Origin: Candidatus Babeliales bacterium
GTDB taxonomy: Bacteria > Babelota > Babeliae > Babelales > Chromulinivoraceae
NCBI GenBank assembly: GCA_018062405.1
Contig: JAGOSF010000005.1
Span: forward strand, 1 to 34,719
DNA length: 34,719 nt
Reading direction: 5' to 3'
The position numbers were made by a program, and so were the translations under genes. This document shows, in pieces, positions 1 through 7,835 of this stretch. Under the pieces are notes generated by a model. The model was not told the DNA's origin, ran no database searches, and saw only the letters and a list, made by a program, of their open reading frames with translations. Positions within the stretch are counted from its first letter, which is position 1, and every line of letters starts with the position of its first letter.

Positions 1-10
1 TTTCTCAAAA

Positions 11-269
11 ATGAAACATTTTAGAAGAGTTTTCTCTCGATTCGAAAAATCGAAACGAAATTTTATATCTTTTATATCATTTGTTGGAGCTATTTTATGG
101 CTACGATAAAAACTCAACGGAACCTAATAGGTGCTATTTTTACGAAAAACATTTAGAAGAATTTTGTGCTGCAAAATATCCACAACAATATACATCGTTA
201 GCTGAGAAAAATAGAAATATTCATCGGCAATATCGAGCTGATTTTATTTATGTATGTTATAAGCAATAA
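11..269 (+). pseudogene. Frameshifted small membrane-protein relic, related to the two downstream paralogs
   Basis: An ATG at 11 opens a frame encoding a basic N-terminus followed by a hydrophobic stretch (FISFISFVGAILWL), which stops at about 110. A second frame overlaps it, opens before 81 and runs to 269. It contains CYFYEKHLEEF, then KYPQ, and ends in QYRADFIYVC. Read together they look like one short anchored protein split by a frameshift. The second frame resembles the minus-strand proteins at 335-1210 and 1471-2394, which have YPYAEQWY, KYPQ or KYPE, and a C-terminal D-x-F/Y near a Cys. This suggests a paralog with an internal deletion. The alternative is a real 62-residue protein starting at TTG 81. 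The function is unknown, and the link to the paralogs rests on short motifs. Confidence 0.4.
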
Positions 270-295
270 GAATTTATTATATTTGAGCAATAAAA

Positions 296-327
296 AAGAG
301 CACCGTTAAAAGTGCTCTTAATTTTTA
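296..327. terminator. Bidirectional hairpin terminator, repeat family 1
   Basis: AAGAGCAC (296-303) pairs with GTGCTCTT (312-319). A-rich sequence precedes the stem and AATTTTT follows it. It can serve the plus-strand relic and the minus-strand gene ending at 335. The same hairpin recurs at 6419 and 8272. The bases that follow, up to about 350, match the left arm of the palindrome in those copies, so the 3' end of the gene at 335-1210 is fused to repeat sequence. Confidence 0.75.
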
Positions 328-334
328 AACTATA

Positions 335-1210
335 CTATGTATTTTGAAGTTGTCGTTTCGTAAATTCTTCTTGTAGTTTTTTTGCTCGATATTTAGAATT
401 TTCTTCATACTTGAAGGCTTGGATTGTAGCTTTTAGTGATTCATCATCGCATATTGTAGCTGCAAAGGTATCACCAATATTTTCATAATAAATATTTAAG
501 GAACCAGAAGTGACTAATATTCCTAATATTTGTATTATGGATAACATGTTATAATCAAATTTGAATTGATCTATGCCGCGTTGGAATGAATTGATGTCAA
601 AAACATCGCCTCCGATTGGATGATAAAGTTTTAAAAAAGGAACGATTAAGCTGTTTGAGATAGCATAGGATGTTAAGAATGCAGCGGAGCCTTTTATTGA
701 AGAATTATTTTCTATATATCCAGCTTGACTTAAAAGTAAGAATTCATACTTTTTTATAGTTGAAAATTCCTGTTCTGTAAGTTCTTTATTTTCTAATTGT
801 TTTTTATAGATAGTGTTAATTTCTTGTAGGGATGAACTCATGAATTGGATTATATTAACTGATGCAGATTCACTAAATTTACTTTTTTTAAACTGTTTTG
901 TTTGTAAAAAAGCCTGAGGATATTTGGTGTCCATAGCTTGATACCATTGTTCTGCATAAGGGTATTCCATTTCAAGATTACTATCCGTATTGGAATTAGG
1001 TAAATAATTGCAAGCAATTATCGTTGCTATGATTACGGTAAAAAATCCTGTATTGCGTAGAATGATTTCTTGTTGCCAAGACATATATTTTTCAAATTGT
1101 TGTTGATATTCTGGTCCGTTACTTGTTTGAAATGAAAACATTTGCGCGGTTGTAAAATGGTTAAATAAAATTATGAAAATTGTTATTAAGCTTAGTTTGT
1201 TGAATTTCAT
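335..1210 (-). CDS. Exported or membrane paralog A, function unknown
   Basis: The predicted protein has 291 residues. It begins with a signal-like segment (MKFNKLSLITIFIILF), has a second hydrophobic stretch near residues 50-65 (TGFFTVIIATIIACNYL) and a weaker one near the C-terminus. I start at the ATG at 1210, which follows AGGA at good spacing. An upstream ATG at 1309 would add 33 non-hydrophobic residues and hide the signal peptide. It is paralogous to 1471-2394: both carry YPYA-x-x-WY, KYPxA, a long linker with YKKQL and LTE, an EFLxLxQAGYIE block, and a C-terminal Asp followed by FA, Cys and D/E residues. The tail is faintly like the E-x-x-AD segment of M48 membrane peptidases, but no HExxH is present, so catalysis is not supported. 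The last codons lie in repeat sequence. Its product is unknown. Confidence 0.7.
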   Translation of the reverse strand: MKFNKLSLITIFIILFNHFTTAQMFSFQTSNGPEYQQQFEKYMSWQQEIILRNTGFFTVIIATIIACNYLPNSNTDSNLEMEYPYAEQWYQAMDTKYPQAFLQTKQFKKSKFSESASVNIIQFMSSSLQEINTIYKKQLENKELTEQEFSTIKKYEFLLLSQAGYIENNSSIKGSAAFLTSYAISNSLIVPFLKLYHPIGGDVFDINSFQRGIDQFKFDYNMLSIIQILGILVTSGSLNIYYENIGDTFAATICDDESLKATIQAFKYEENSKYRAKKLQEEFTKRQLQNT

Positions 1211-1350
1211 ATAAAAGTATTCCTGATTTAGTGATTCGTAAACAATTCGTTTGACTTGTGCTTTTCTAGGCGTGGCCTTGAAATTTAGTTTAAAAAATGA
1301 TGTTTGCATTATATTGTTTATGAGCTTGACGGCAAAATAGGAGTATTTTT

Positions 1351-1464
1351 ATGCAAACGTCATTTGATAGTTTAAGTCATTCAAAGAGTGACTGCAAGCA
1401 GCATATTGTATTTGTACCAAAATATCCTAAGAAAAAATTGTATGGCGATATTCGAAGGTATTAA
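1351..1464 (+). pseudogene. IS200/IS605-type TnpA transposase, N-terminal stub
   Basis: The 37-residue frame starts at an ATG after AGGAG and reads SLSHSKSDCKQHIVFVPKY, then KKKLYGDIRRY and a stop. This matches the start of IS200-like Y1 transposases, where a Cys-Lys, then HIVF, P-K-Y/R and LYG-x-(L/I)R are conserved. The catalytic HUH motif and tyrosine would lie further downstream and are absent, because the next bases are the 3' end of the gene at 1471. It is therefore a dead fragment. It sits between two paralogous genes, and a transposition-linked rearrangement may have helped duplicate or rearrange them (inference). Confidence 0.75.
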
Positions 1465-1470
1465 TGTTTT

Positions 1471-2394
1471 TTATTCTGTTAGATTATGACGATGTTGTAT
1501 TTGATCTTTAATAATTTTTACCAAGTTGATATCATGCTCTTTTTCATACAAAATAAGCGCAGCTTGCAGGCAATCATTATCGCATTGATTGCAAGCAAAT
1601 TGATAAGCTTGATTTGAAAAATAATTTTTTATAGTTGGTAAATAGATGAGTATGAATAATAGAGCCGCAGCAATATTTATTTGTGCATTACAATAATCAA
1701 AGCATTTAACTTCATTTTTAAATGCTTCATTGTATAAAAAAGCAAGTCCAGATTGATTGTTTGCTGGTACGCTTGATATTGGAATGATATCTACACGAGA
1801 TAATGATCTTATGAGTTGAGTTGCAGGAGTTGATGTAATATCAGCAGCAATAAAACCTGTAGTTATTGCTAGCGTTTTTTTGAGAGCGCAACTTTGTTCA
1901 ATGTAACCAGCTTGATATAATATTAAAAACTCGTTTTGTTTTATTATTCTGTCTTCTATTTCGGTTAATTTTTCCTGTGCTAACTGTTTCTTATATAATT
2001 GATCAATTTGTTGTAAAGATGCATCTAAAAAGTAAATATTATAAAATTCAGGGGCTTGGCTATATTTTGCTTGAATAAACTGTTTTTGATCAAGGTGAGC
2101 TTCAGGATATTTTTGGCTCAGTTCATTATACCATTTTTGTGCATAAGGATATTTATTAGTTACTAAGCTATCTTCTTGATAATATTTATCATATCTATAA
2201 TTTATACCGTGTATGATCAATATACCGATAGTCCATAAAGCGGTTAATCGTAATTCATCCTTTTGTTGTAGAGATACATAATCATTAAATTGTTCGTATA
2301 AATCTTTATAAGGATCGAAATCAAATGGTTTTAGATGTGTATTACTTAACAGAAATATTGAAAAAATTAAATTTTTTATAATTTTTTTATTCAT
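1471..2394 (-). CDS. Exported or membrane paralog B, function unknown
   Basis: The protein has 307 residues. It has an N-terminal signal-like helix (NLIFSIFLLSNTHL), a hydrophobic stretch near residues 50-65 (LWTIGILIIHGI) and another near residue 245 (AAALLFILIYLPTI). The core matches paralog A: YPYAQKWY, KYPEA, QLAQEKLTE and EFLILYQAGYIE. The C-terminus has FACNQCDNDCLQAA, more cysteine-rich than paralog A. It is encoded upstream of paralog A on the same strand, separated by the TnpA stub. The family looks membrane-anchored with a soluble middle domain. I do not recognise a function. Resemblance of the tail to M48 peptidases is weak, and no zinc motif is seen. Confidence 0.7.
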   Translation of the reverse strand: MNKKIIKNLIFSIFLLSNTHLKPFDFDPYKDLYEQFNDYVSLQQKDELRLTALWTIGILIIHGINYRYDKYYQEDSLVTNKYPYAQKWYNELSQKYPEAHLDQKQFIQAKYSQAPEFYNIYFLDASLQQIDQLYKKQLAQEKLTEIEDRIIKQNEFLILYQAGYIEQSCALKKTLAITTGFIAADITSTPATQLIRSLSRVDIIPISSVPANNQSGLAFLYNEAFKNEVKCFDYCNAQINIAAALLFILIYLPTIKNYFSNQAYQFACNQCDNDCLQAALILYEKEHDINLVKIIKDQIQHRHNLTE

Positions 2395-2524
2395 TTTATG
2401 ATCTCTACTGAATTGTAATGTTATGATATTTTATTATAATGAGAATAACAAAATTTGTATAATAAAATAGACCATTATAAAAAACGTTCTTTCATTAATA
2501 TTTTTTAAAAGTTAGGCTCTGAGC

Positions 2525-2821
2525 ATGAAAAAGCTACTTGTGCTTTTGTTGTTGAATTCGATGATAGGTAAAAATATATGCGCTTATTCTGATGATAATG
2601 AACTGAGGATGCTGCGTGAATATTTTGATTGTACAGAACGTGTTAAGAACGAAGAGAGATTTTTAGGAATACATGTTCGTTTAGCTCTTGCTGATTGTAC
2701 TAAGAAATATAGAGAATTAGAAAATGAACGTGTACATAATATGATGAATGAAGTTTTTGAATCAAACCGTAAAGAAATGGAAAAAATGGCGGAATTTCGC
2801 GCTGGTTTAAATAAAAAGTAA
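2525..2821 (+). CDS. Small secreted helical protein, unknown
   Basis: The protein has 98 residues with a clear signal peptide (KKLLVLLLLNSMIGKNICA, cleavage probably after A20). The mature part is charged and helix-forming, rich in Glu, Arg and Lys, with two cysteines about 30 residues apart (FDCTE and ADCTK) that could form a disulfide. The ribosome binding site is weak. The stop codon merges directly into a copy of the palindromic repeat. No family is recognised. Context suggests one of this genome's many short exported proteins. Confidence 0.6.
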   Translation: MKKLLVLLLLNSMIGKNICAYSDDNELRMLREYFDCTERVKNEERFLGIHVRLALADCTKKYRELENERVHNMMNEVFESNRKEMEKMAEFRAGLNKK

Positions 2822-2834
2822 TTTTTTAAACTAT

Positions 2835-2917
2835 ACTATTTAATTTGAAGTTAGCCCCGTCTTCGGTCTCAATTTTTTCGAACTTCTTCGGGCTTATGCC
2901 GCGCCAAAATTAATAGT
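2835..2917. repeat. Palindromic repeat, family 1, with an enlarged loop
   Basis: The left arm ACTATTTAATTTG (2835-2847) faces CAAAATTAATAGT (2905-2917). The same arms occur at 6456-6494 and 8311-8349, where the loop is only about 13 bases. Here the loop holds about 57 bases, including a locally GC-rich segment (2853-2904) that still ends in GCCGCGCC as in the short copies. The bases before it resemble the end of the family 1 terminator with six bases missing. Confidence 0.6.
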
Positions 2918-3060
2918 TTAATTAAAGTATTAATTATTATTCACTTGATTTTGCCCTTTGATTTCTTTGTCTAAAAATGTAGGACTGTTTTTTAATCTTG
3001 ACAATGAAATAGTTGTCCATGTATATTGATCGAAAGTCGGGCAAATTACATGGAGAGGTT

Positions 3061-4212
3061 ATGGAAAGATCTCGTTATTTAGAATTAATTCAATTACATT
3101 TTCGTGTACATTCAGTATGTGCAATTTTAGGAGCAAGGCAGGTTGGAAAAACGACGTTAGCTCGTCAATTTGCTGAAAAGTCTGAATTGAAAGTTATTTT
3201 TTTTGATTTAGAGGATCCAGATCATCTGAGATCTTTGGAGAATCCTAAGTTGATATTAAGTCAATATGCAGGTTTTTTGATTATTATTGATGAGATTCAA
3301 CGTCGTCCAGATTTATTTCCTCTATTAAGAGTTCTTGTTGATGATCCTATAAAAAAATATAAATTCCTAATTTTAGGTAGTGCTTCACGTGATTTGATTC
3401 ATCAATCATCAGAAACATTGGCTGGCAGAATCGGTTATATTGAATTGCCACCATTTACTTTGTTTGAAGTTGGGCATCAGCAGCAATTATTTTTACGTGG
3501 TGGTTTTCCTCGAGCGTTTTTGGCAGAAACAGATGCGGATAGTTTTTTTTGGCTTAAAGATTATATTAATACTTTTTTAGAGCGTGATTTGCGCATGCTT
3601 GGATTTCAAAACATTGCTCCTTTAGGTATGTATAAATTTTGGATGATGTTGTGTTTTTATCATGGTCAGTTGGCTAATAATGCTGAAATTAGTAAATCAT
3701 TGATGATTTCAAGACAAATGGCCACACGATATTTAGATATCCTTGCAGGAACATTTATGATTCGTGTGTTACATCCTTGGTATGAAAATATTCAAAAACG
3801 ACAAATCAAAACACCTAAAATTTATTTTCGTGATTCTGGTATTTTTAATTGTTTGATGTCAATTAACTCTTTGGATGGGATATTACGAAATCCTAAAGTG
3901 GGAGCTTTGTGGGAAGGATTTGCACTTGAGCAAATATTAAACTTTTTTCAAATTAGAAGTGAAGAGGCTTATTTTTGGGCAACGCATAATGAGGCTGAGT
4001 TAGATTTGCTGATTTTTAAAGATGGTAAACGTATTGGCTTTGAATTTAAATATGCAGATGCTCCGAAAATTACAAAATCTATGCACATTGCTCTTGAAGA
4101 TCTTAAATTAGATCATCTCTATGTTGTTTATCCTGGGGTTATGAAATACCCAATGCATGAAAAAATTACAGCATGTTCTTTGGATCGTTTGCCAGAGCTT
4201 GAATTGGAGTAA
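3061..4212 (+). CDS. AAA_14/DUF4143-type P-loop ATPase
   Basis: The protein has 383 residues from the ATG at 3061, which follows GGAG at five bases. Upstream in-frame starts (TTG 3013, ATG 3019) lack a ribosome binding site, so I prefer the shorter form. Walker A is GARQVGKTT near residue 23 and Walker B is FLIIIDEIQ near residue 78. A sensor-like LILGSAS follows near residue 107. The C-terminal half is typical of DUF4143: YFRDSGIFN, then WEGFALEQIL, then ELDLLIFKDG and GFEFKYADAP. The last two resemble a PD-(D/E)xK nuclease-like core (E-x-D then E-x-K). The family is widespread and poorly characterised, and is often found in accessory regions. Here the gene is monocistronic, ends at a strong terminator, and lies at the start of the cassette-like region. 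Confidence 0.85.
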   Translation: MERSRYLELIQLHFRVHSVCAILGARQVGKTTLARQFAEKSELKVIFFDLEDPDHLRSLENPKLILSQYAGFLIIIDEIQRRPDLFPLLRVLVDDPIKKYKFLILGSASRDLIHQSSETLAGRIGYIELPPFTLFEVGHQQQLFLRGGFPRAFLAETDADSFFWLKDYINTFLERDLRMLGFQNIAPLGMYKFWMMLCFYHGQLANNAEISKSLMISRQMATRYLDILAGTFMIRVLHPWYENIQKRQIKTPKIYFRDSGIFNCLMSINSLDGILRNPKVGALWEGFALEQILNFFQIRSEEAYFWATHNEAELDLLIFKDGKRIGFEFKYADAPKITKSMHIALEDLKLDHLYVVYPGVMKYPMHEKITACSLDRLPELELE

Positions 4213-4244
4213 AAAGAGCACTATTGTACAATAGTGCTCTTTTT
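4211..4244 (+). terminator. Rho-independent terminator after the DUF4143 ATPase
   Basis: A near-perfect palindrome pairs AAAAAGAGCACTATTG (4211-4226) with its complement at 4229-4244 and ends in a T run. The outer GAGCAC/GTGCTC core is shared with the family 1 terminators, but the loop differs. Confidence 0.85.
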
Positions 4245-4284
4245 ACATGGCCATGCCAGACGAAGCCTTACAGCCTACGCATAA

Positions 4285-4434
4285 AGCTACGGCGTACACC
4301 TGGCGAAGATCTGGTCGACCCTCGTTGATGTGTTGAGGAATAGAAGTAGTAATTTAGACGTTAATTTTCAAGTTTTGCAGACGATTCTGTCGGTATTTAG
4401 CGTGCGGAATGATGCTTCTATTGGCTTATGTTAA
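4285..4434 (+). pseudogene. Relic C-terminal reading frame, copy 1 (WSTLVD family)
   Basis: An open stretch with no start codon of its own contains WSTLVDVLRNR and, further on, ILSVFS, ending at TAA 4432-4434. It aligns in frame with the relics at 5778-5870 and 6494-6649. Differences include synonymous codons (GAT/GAC, AAT/AAC, CAG/CAA) and conservative changes, which is the pattern of former coding sequence. The stretch just upstream (4247-4311) is notably GC-rich for this genome. The 175 bases after the relic hold no gene, only a leader (4582-4609) that resembles the leader of the gene at 5900. The parent gene is not recognised. Confidence 0.5.
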
Positions 4435-4609
4435 CTAAATCTTTAAAAAAAATTAAAAACTGTAGGTTGTATTAACCAATGTGTTACGGCTTTATGTTTG
4501 AATAGATGCTTCAACCTTGAATGTTTTTTATTGAATAAAGCATATTTGCTTATAGCTATTTCAGAATTTGGACCATAGAATTTAGCTATTAAAAGATATA
4601 AGGTTTATT

Positions 4610-5644
4610 ATGAAAATTCAAAAATATACTTATGGAACTTTTGAAACTAAAAAATCTTTAATGTGTATTAGATTTGGTGATCATAAAGATTTTCCTTATT
4701 GTTTGAGTGATTTTTTAGAGGATATGTATCCTTATACATCTGCATTATCATGTGCGCAATATATAACAGAAATAGACATATTGTTAGGTTTGTGGGACAC
4801 AAGTGCTGTTTTAGAAAAAGAAACAAATTTAGTATATATCGCTGATATATCTGGTAGTTATTATTGGGATAAAATCTCTCATTTAACAAATGAAATGGTT
4901 CTTGAATTTTGCAAAAAAGGCGATATTGAATTTGACATTTTATCTTTTGATAATTTTAAATATTTATTTCGACGATGGCAAAATTTATTAGAAAGTGAAC
5001 CGAAATTCGCATTATTATATCAGAATGAATCTGATTGGTATGACGTTATGCAATTTCAGACAAAAGAATTAATGATGCAATTTATTGATAATCATTTGCA
5101 AGCGCATGTTAGTGATGAAAATTCTATGTATATAAAAAAACATAGTTATTATCAATTTAATGAACGCAAATTAGTTAGCTTTTTAAATCTTGAATGTAAA
5201 GATAGTCCAACTCAAATTCCTTTGTGTTTAGGATATTTGCTTGAAGATTTATATCCTTATGAACGAGGTTTGGCGATCAAGCAGTATATTTCAGAATTTA
5301 ATCTATTTTTAAACATAGGAAAGCTTCTTTATCATGATGTTATTTTAGAAGATGAAACGCGTTTAGTGTATGTAGTTCAAGGATTTGAATATCATTTGCA
5401 GCGACGTTTCGAGCCTAAAATAACTAAAGAAGAGGTTCTTGAGCTTTGTAAAGAAGGTAAGCTAAAATTTGATATTATAACTTTTGAAAACTTTAAATAC
5501 CTTATTCAAGCATGGTTAGAGTTAGTGCAAAATCATGTAAAATATAGTTTGCTTTATCAAGATGAGTGTGGGTGGTATGACATTGTTCAATTTCCAACAA
5601 ATGAATTAATGAAGCAATTTGTTCGTAATCATTTTCAAGTATAG
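4610..5644 (+). CDS. Internally duplicated two-domain protein, unknown
   Basis: The 344-residue protein consists of two copies of one domain of about 165 residues. Matching segments are YCLSDFLEDMYPY with LCLGYLLEDLYPY, AQYITEIDILL with KQYISEFNLFL, FDILSFDNFKYL with FDIITFENFKYL, and ALLYQNESDWYDVMQF with SLLYQDECGWYDIVQF. There is no signal peptide and no membrane segment, so it is probably cytoplasmic. The start follows AAGG at six bases. The acidic, aromatic-rich domains recall immunity-type or protein-binding folds, but I do not recognise the family and infer no function. It stands alone between two repeat and relic units. Confidence 0.7.
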   Translation: MKIQKYTYGTFETKKSLMCIRFGDHKDFPYCLSDFLEDMYPYTSALSCAQYITEIDILLGLWDTSAVLEKETNLVYIADISGSYYWDKISHLTNEMVLEFCKKGDIEFDILSFDNFKYLFRRWQNLLESEPKFALLYQNESDWYDVMQFQTKELMMQFIDNHLQAHVSDENSMYIKKHSYYQFNERKLVSFLNLECKDSPTQIPLCLGYLLEDLYPYERGLAIKQYISEFNLFLNIGKLLYHDVILEDETRLVYVVQGFEYHLQRRFEPKITKEEVLELCKEGKLKFDIITFENFKYLIQAWLELVQNHVKYSLLYQDECGWYDIVQFPTNELMKQFVRNHFQV

Positions 5645-5687
5645 TTCTATTAATCTTTATTTTTCTACCATAAATATAACTGGCGTG

Positions 5688-5780
5688 CCATTCATTTTGC
5701 ATTCCTGATATAAGTTACTTGTACCTACAATTGCGATACTTGATCAGGATTACTTTCTATAAAGAGGGTGAAATAAATGG
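5688..5780. repeat. Inverted-repeat element, family 2, copy 1
   Basis: The left arm CCATTCATTTT (5688-5698) faces the imperfect right arm GAAATAAATGG (5770-5780). The interior shares CTTGATCAG and neighbouring bases with the copy at 8603-8683. The right arm ends on TGG, which here starts relic copy 2 and in the other copy is the complement of the CCA end of tRNA-His. Confidence 0.5.
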
Positions 5781-5870
5781 TCGCCCATCGTTGACGCGTT
5801 CAGGAACAAAAATACAAGCTTTACTGTAACATTGCAAGGTATTCAAACATTTATTCTGCAAAAATGTTAA
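5778..5870 (+). pseudogene. Relic C-terminal reading frame, copy 2
   Basis: The frame reads WSPIVDAFRNKNTSFT, then TLQGIQ, and stops early at TAA 5868-5870. It is very close to copy 3 up to GIQ and then diverges through a deletion. It has no start codon and ends 29 bases before the gene at 5900. The leader of that gene (AGCTATAAG, then AAAGGTTTAT) resembles the leader of the gene at 4610, so relic and leader seem to belong to one duplicated unit. Confidence 0.5.
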
Positions 5871-5899
5871 TATAGCTATAAGTATGAAAGGTTTATGTT

Positions 5900-6415
5900 A
5901 TGGGGAATTTTTTGGAAGAATGGTTGTTTGGAATTGATCAAGAGCGTGATATAAAACTTTTTTTAAAAAAATATCCAACAGTTGATATTCGACAAATTAT
6001 AGAGAAAGTTGAAATATTTAATCGGATGGTTCAAAACAGAGATTTAGAAACTTTGGAGCAATTTAGATTAGTTGTCGATGAAAATCTAAAAAAAAATATG
6101 AGACGAGCGGTAGTGTTAGCTAGATTTTTACGAAAATATTTATTCCGTTCTATTTTTCCTTTGAATAATTACATAGATCTGTTACAAGATGATACTGTAA
6201 AAATTTATATGAAATATAAAAAGCGGCTGTATAAAGAAAGACGTTATTTTTCTTATTATCTTATTTTTAAGCGCGTTGAAAGTGACTGGGTTATTGTAGA
6301 AACTAATTTGTTATATAAATTGCAATGGCGAGAATGGATTAAAATCTTTCTTTGGTTTTTCGTCTTTTTAATTTTATTATGGGATTTTGCTTTTAATAAT
6401 ATGATTAGTAAATAA
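5900..6415 (+). CDS. C-terminally anchored membrane protein, unknown
   Basis: The protein has 171 residues, a charged helical body, and one strong hydrophobic segment near the C-terminus (WIKIFLWFFVFLILLWDFAF, about 145-164), with only a few residues after it. This suggests a tail-anchored inner-membrane protein with its bulk in the cytoplasm. There is no N-terminal signal. The start follows AAAGG at eight bases. Basic clusters (KYKKRLYKERRYF) precede the anchor. It is a single gene bounded upstream by relic copy 2 and downstream by a family 1 repeat. No domain is recognised. Confidence 0.6.
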   Translation: MGNFLEEWLFGIDQERDIKLFLKKYPTVDIRQIIEKVEIFNRMVQNRDLETLEQFRLVVDENLKKNMRRAVVLARFLRKYLFRSIFPLNNYIDLLQDDTVKIYMKYKKRLYKERRYFSYYLIFKRVESDWVIVETNLLYKLQWREWIKIFLWFFVFLILLWDFAFNNMISK

Positions 6416-6418
6416 AAC

Positions 6419-6544
6419 AGAGCACCGTTAAAAGTGCTCTTAATTTTTAAATCATACTATTTATTTTGAAGTTAGCCGCGCCAAAATAAATAGTCTAATA
6501 GAAGAGCATCATCCGAAGATAATACTCTAAGTTTTTACTGGTCG
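6419..6544. repeat. Family 1 repeat unit, copy A: terminator, palindrome and shared tail
   Basis: The unit has three parts. A terminator hairpin pairs AGAGCAC at 6419-6425 with GTGCTCT at 6434-6440 and is followed by TAATTTTT. A 13-base palindrome follows (ACTATTTATTTTG 6456-6468 with CAAAATAAATAGT 6482-6494; loop AAGTTAGCCGCGC). A tail of about 50 bases then runs to TGGTCG. From 6470 to 6544 it looks identical to 8325-8399. Copies A and B are direct repeats flanking the three secreted-protein genes at 6736-8246. Confidence 0.8.
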
Positions 6545-6649
6545 ACCCTCGTTGACGCGTTCAGGAACAAAGATACAAGTTTTACCGTAACTCTTCAAGG
6601 TATTCAAGCGGCTTTGTCTGTATTTTCTCAAAAATTGTTATGCCTATAG
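6494..6649 (+). pseudogene. Relic C-terminal reading frame, copy 3 (longest)
   Basis: It is open from just after TAG 6491-6493 to TAG 6647-6649, with no start codon. It contains WSTLVDAFRNKDTSFT, then GIQAALSVFSQK. Its first part lies in the shared tail of the family 1 repeat, so repeat and relic were probably once contiguous in a gene. The gap from 6650 to 6735 carries a TATAAT (6695-6700) preceded by AAGC and a strong GAGGGGGA ribosome binding site (6721-6728) for the next gene. Confidence 0.5.
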
Positions 6650-6735
6650 AAAATTAGATCATCCTTTTTACAACGAAATAGGCCTATGTTAAGCTATAAT
6701 TAGTGATAAAAACTTATATTGAGGGGGATTTAAAT

Positions 6736-7305
6736 ATGTTTATGAAAACTTTAGCTTTAGCTGGGTTGTTAGCATCTGGACAAGGGCAGCCTAATTTATA
6801 TCGTCCTGCAAAAATTACTGATTTAGATTGTGTAAAAATATTATCTGAACGTGATAGAACTCAACGATGTGATTTTCTTGAAGAGCAAATAATTGATAAT
6901 CGTGTAGAACGTCGTTCAAAGAGCGCCGCAGAAAAGAAGAAAACATTTGATGAATCAAGAAAAGTATCAGATGAATTAGTGGAAGAATATATAAATTTAG
7001 ATTGTACTCATATACCATTGCAATATCCACAACATCGTACATGCGGTGTGGTTCATGATGCAAAGAAGAAAAGTGTATTAGAAAAAAGCGATCTTCGTAC
7101 AGGTCTTAGTTATGATCTTTTCTGTCAAGATAAAATACAACGCCAATTGGATGTGGAATCTTGTGAATTCATGACAAAATACCCATATGCGCGTGATTAT
7201 GTAGATAAATGTGTAATGCCAGGTGAGACATATATCAGGAGTGATTGCCAGCGTGATGGAGCACATGCTGATTGGGTTTATAGATTTAATACAGATACGC
7301 TGTAA
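6736..7305 (+). CDS. Secreted eight-cysteine protein, unknown
   Basis: The predicted protein has 189 residues from ATG 6736, placed seven bases after GAGGGGGA. A GTG at 6703 is in frame but lies before that site. The N-terminus (MFMKTLALAGLLASGQGQ) is a short signal-like segment, close to the tags on the next two genes. The mature part is charged and has eight cysteines (DLDCV, RCDF, LDCT, RTCG, LFCQ, ESCE, DKCV, SDCQ), an even number that suits extracytoplasmic disulfides. It is first of three genes spaced 14 and 12 bases apart, probably one operon. Function unknown. Confidence 0.65.
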   Translation: MFMKTLALAGLLASGQGQPNLYRPAKITDLDCVKILSERDRTQRCDFLEEQIIDNRVERRSKSAAEKKKTFDESRKVSDELVEEYINLDCTHIPLQYPQHRTCGVVHDAKKKSVLEKSDLRTGLSYDLFCQDKIQRQLDVESCEFMTKYPYARDYVDKCVMPGETYIRSDCQRDGAHADWVYRFNTDTL

Positions 7306-7319
7306 CAAAAGGAAAATAT

Positions 7320-7823
7320 ATGAAATTTACTGCTTTAGCTTTAATGGCTGGGTTATTAGGAAATAACCAACCATCACAAGATTTTTCAACTATTCCTCAT
7401 CATGATCAAAGAGAATGTGATGGATTGATTAATGGGCCATATGGAATTGGTTCTATGAGACAGTATTATGAAAGAGATCGACCGTGGTTGCATTATGATG
7501 AAATTATAGATCAACTTGACTGTCATGCTTATATTAAAAAGCAAAAGCAAGAATTTTTTGCTTCAGATGAATATAAAGAAGGAGTAATAGCAAGAGAAAA
7601 AGACCGACAAAAATTTTTGGCTAGACGTGCTATTATTGAGAAAGAATTTGAAGCTCGTAAATGTGCAGATTTTTTATATTTTAATGATCCACATTATGGA
7701 GATCCAAATGATTCTGTAGATGCTTTTCATAGATTTCTATCTTCTCATGTTATAAATTCTTTATCTCCAGATAAGAATGAAGAAAATATGGAAAGATGTC
7801 GTGATCTTAGAAAACAACATTAA
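7320..7823 (+). CDS. Secreted protein with the MKFTALALMAGLLG tag, unknown
   Basis: The protein has 167 residues. The N-terminal tag MKFTALALMAGLLG is encoded by almost the same bases as the tag of the next gene, including the ribosome binding region, while the mature parts share little. Four cysteines (RECDG, LDCHA, RKCAD, ERCRD) and many charged residues suggest a small exported helical protein. The hydrophobic core of the signal is short, so the export route is uncertain. Start by AAGGAAAATAT leader. Middle gene of the three-gene operon. Confidence 0.65.
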   Translation: MKFTALALMAGLLGNNQPSQDFSTIPHHDQRECDGLINGPYGIGSMRQYYERDRPWLHYDEIIDQLDCHAYIKKQKQEFFASDEYKEGVIAREKDRQKFLARRAIIEKEFEARKCADFLYFNDPHYGDPNDSVDAFHRFLSSHVINSLSPDKNEENMERCRDLRKQH

Positions 7824-7835
7824 AAAGGGAAATAT

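Noticed and set aside
335..2394. M48 zinc peptidase assignment for the paralogs
   Set aside because: Only a faint C-terminal likeness is seen and no HExxH motif is present.
6703..6735. GTG start at 6703 for the secreted protein
   Set aside because: It lies upstream of the strong GAGGGGGA site and would put charged residues before the signal segment.
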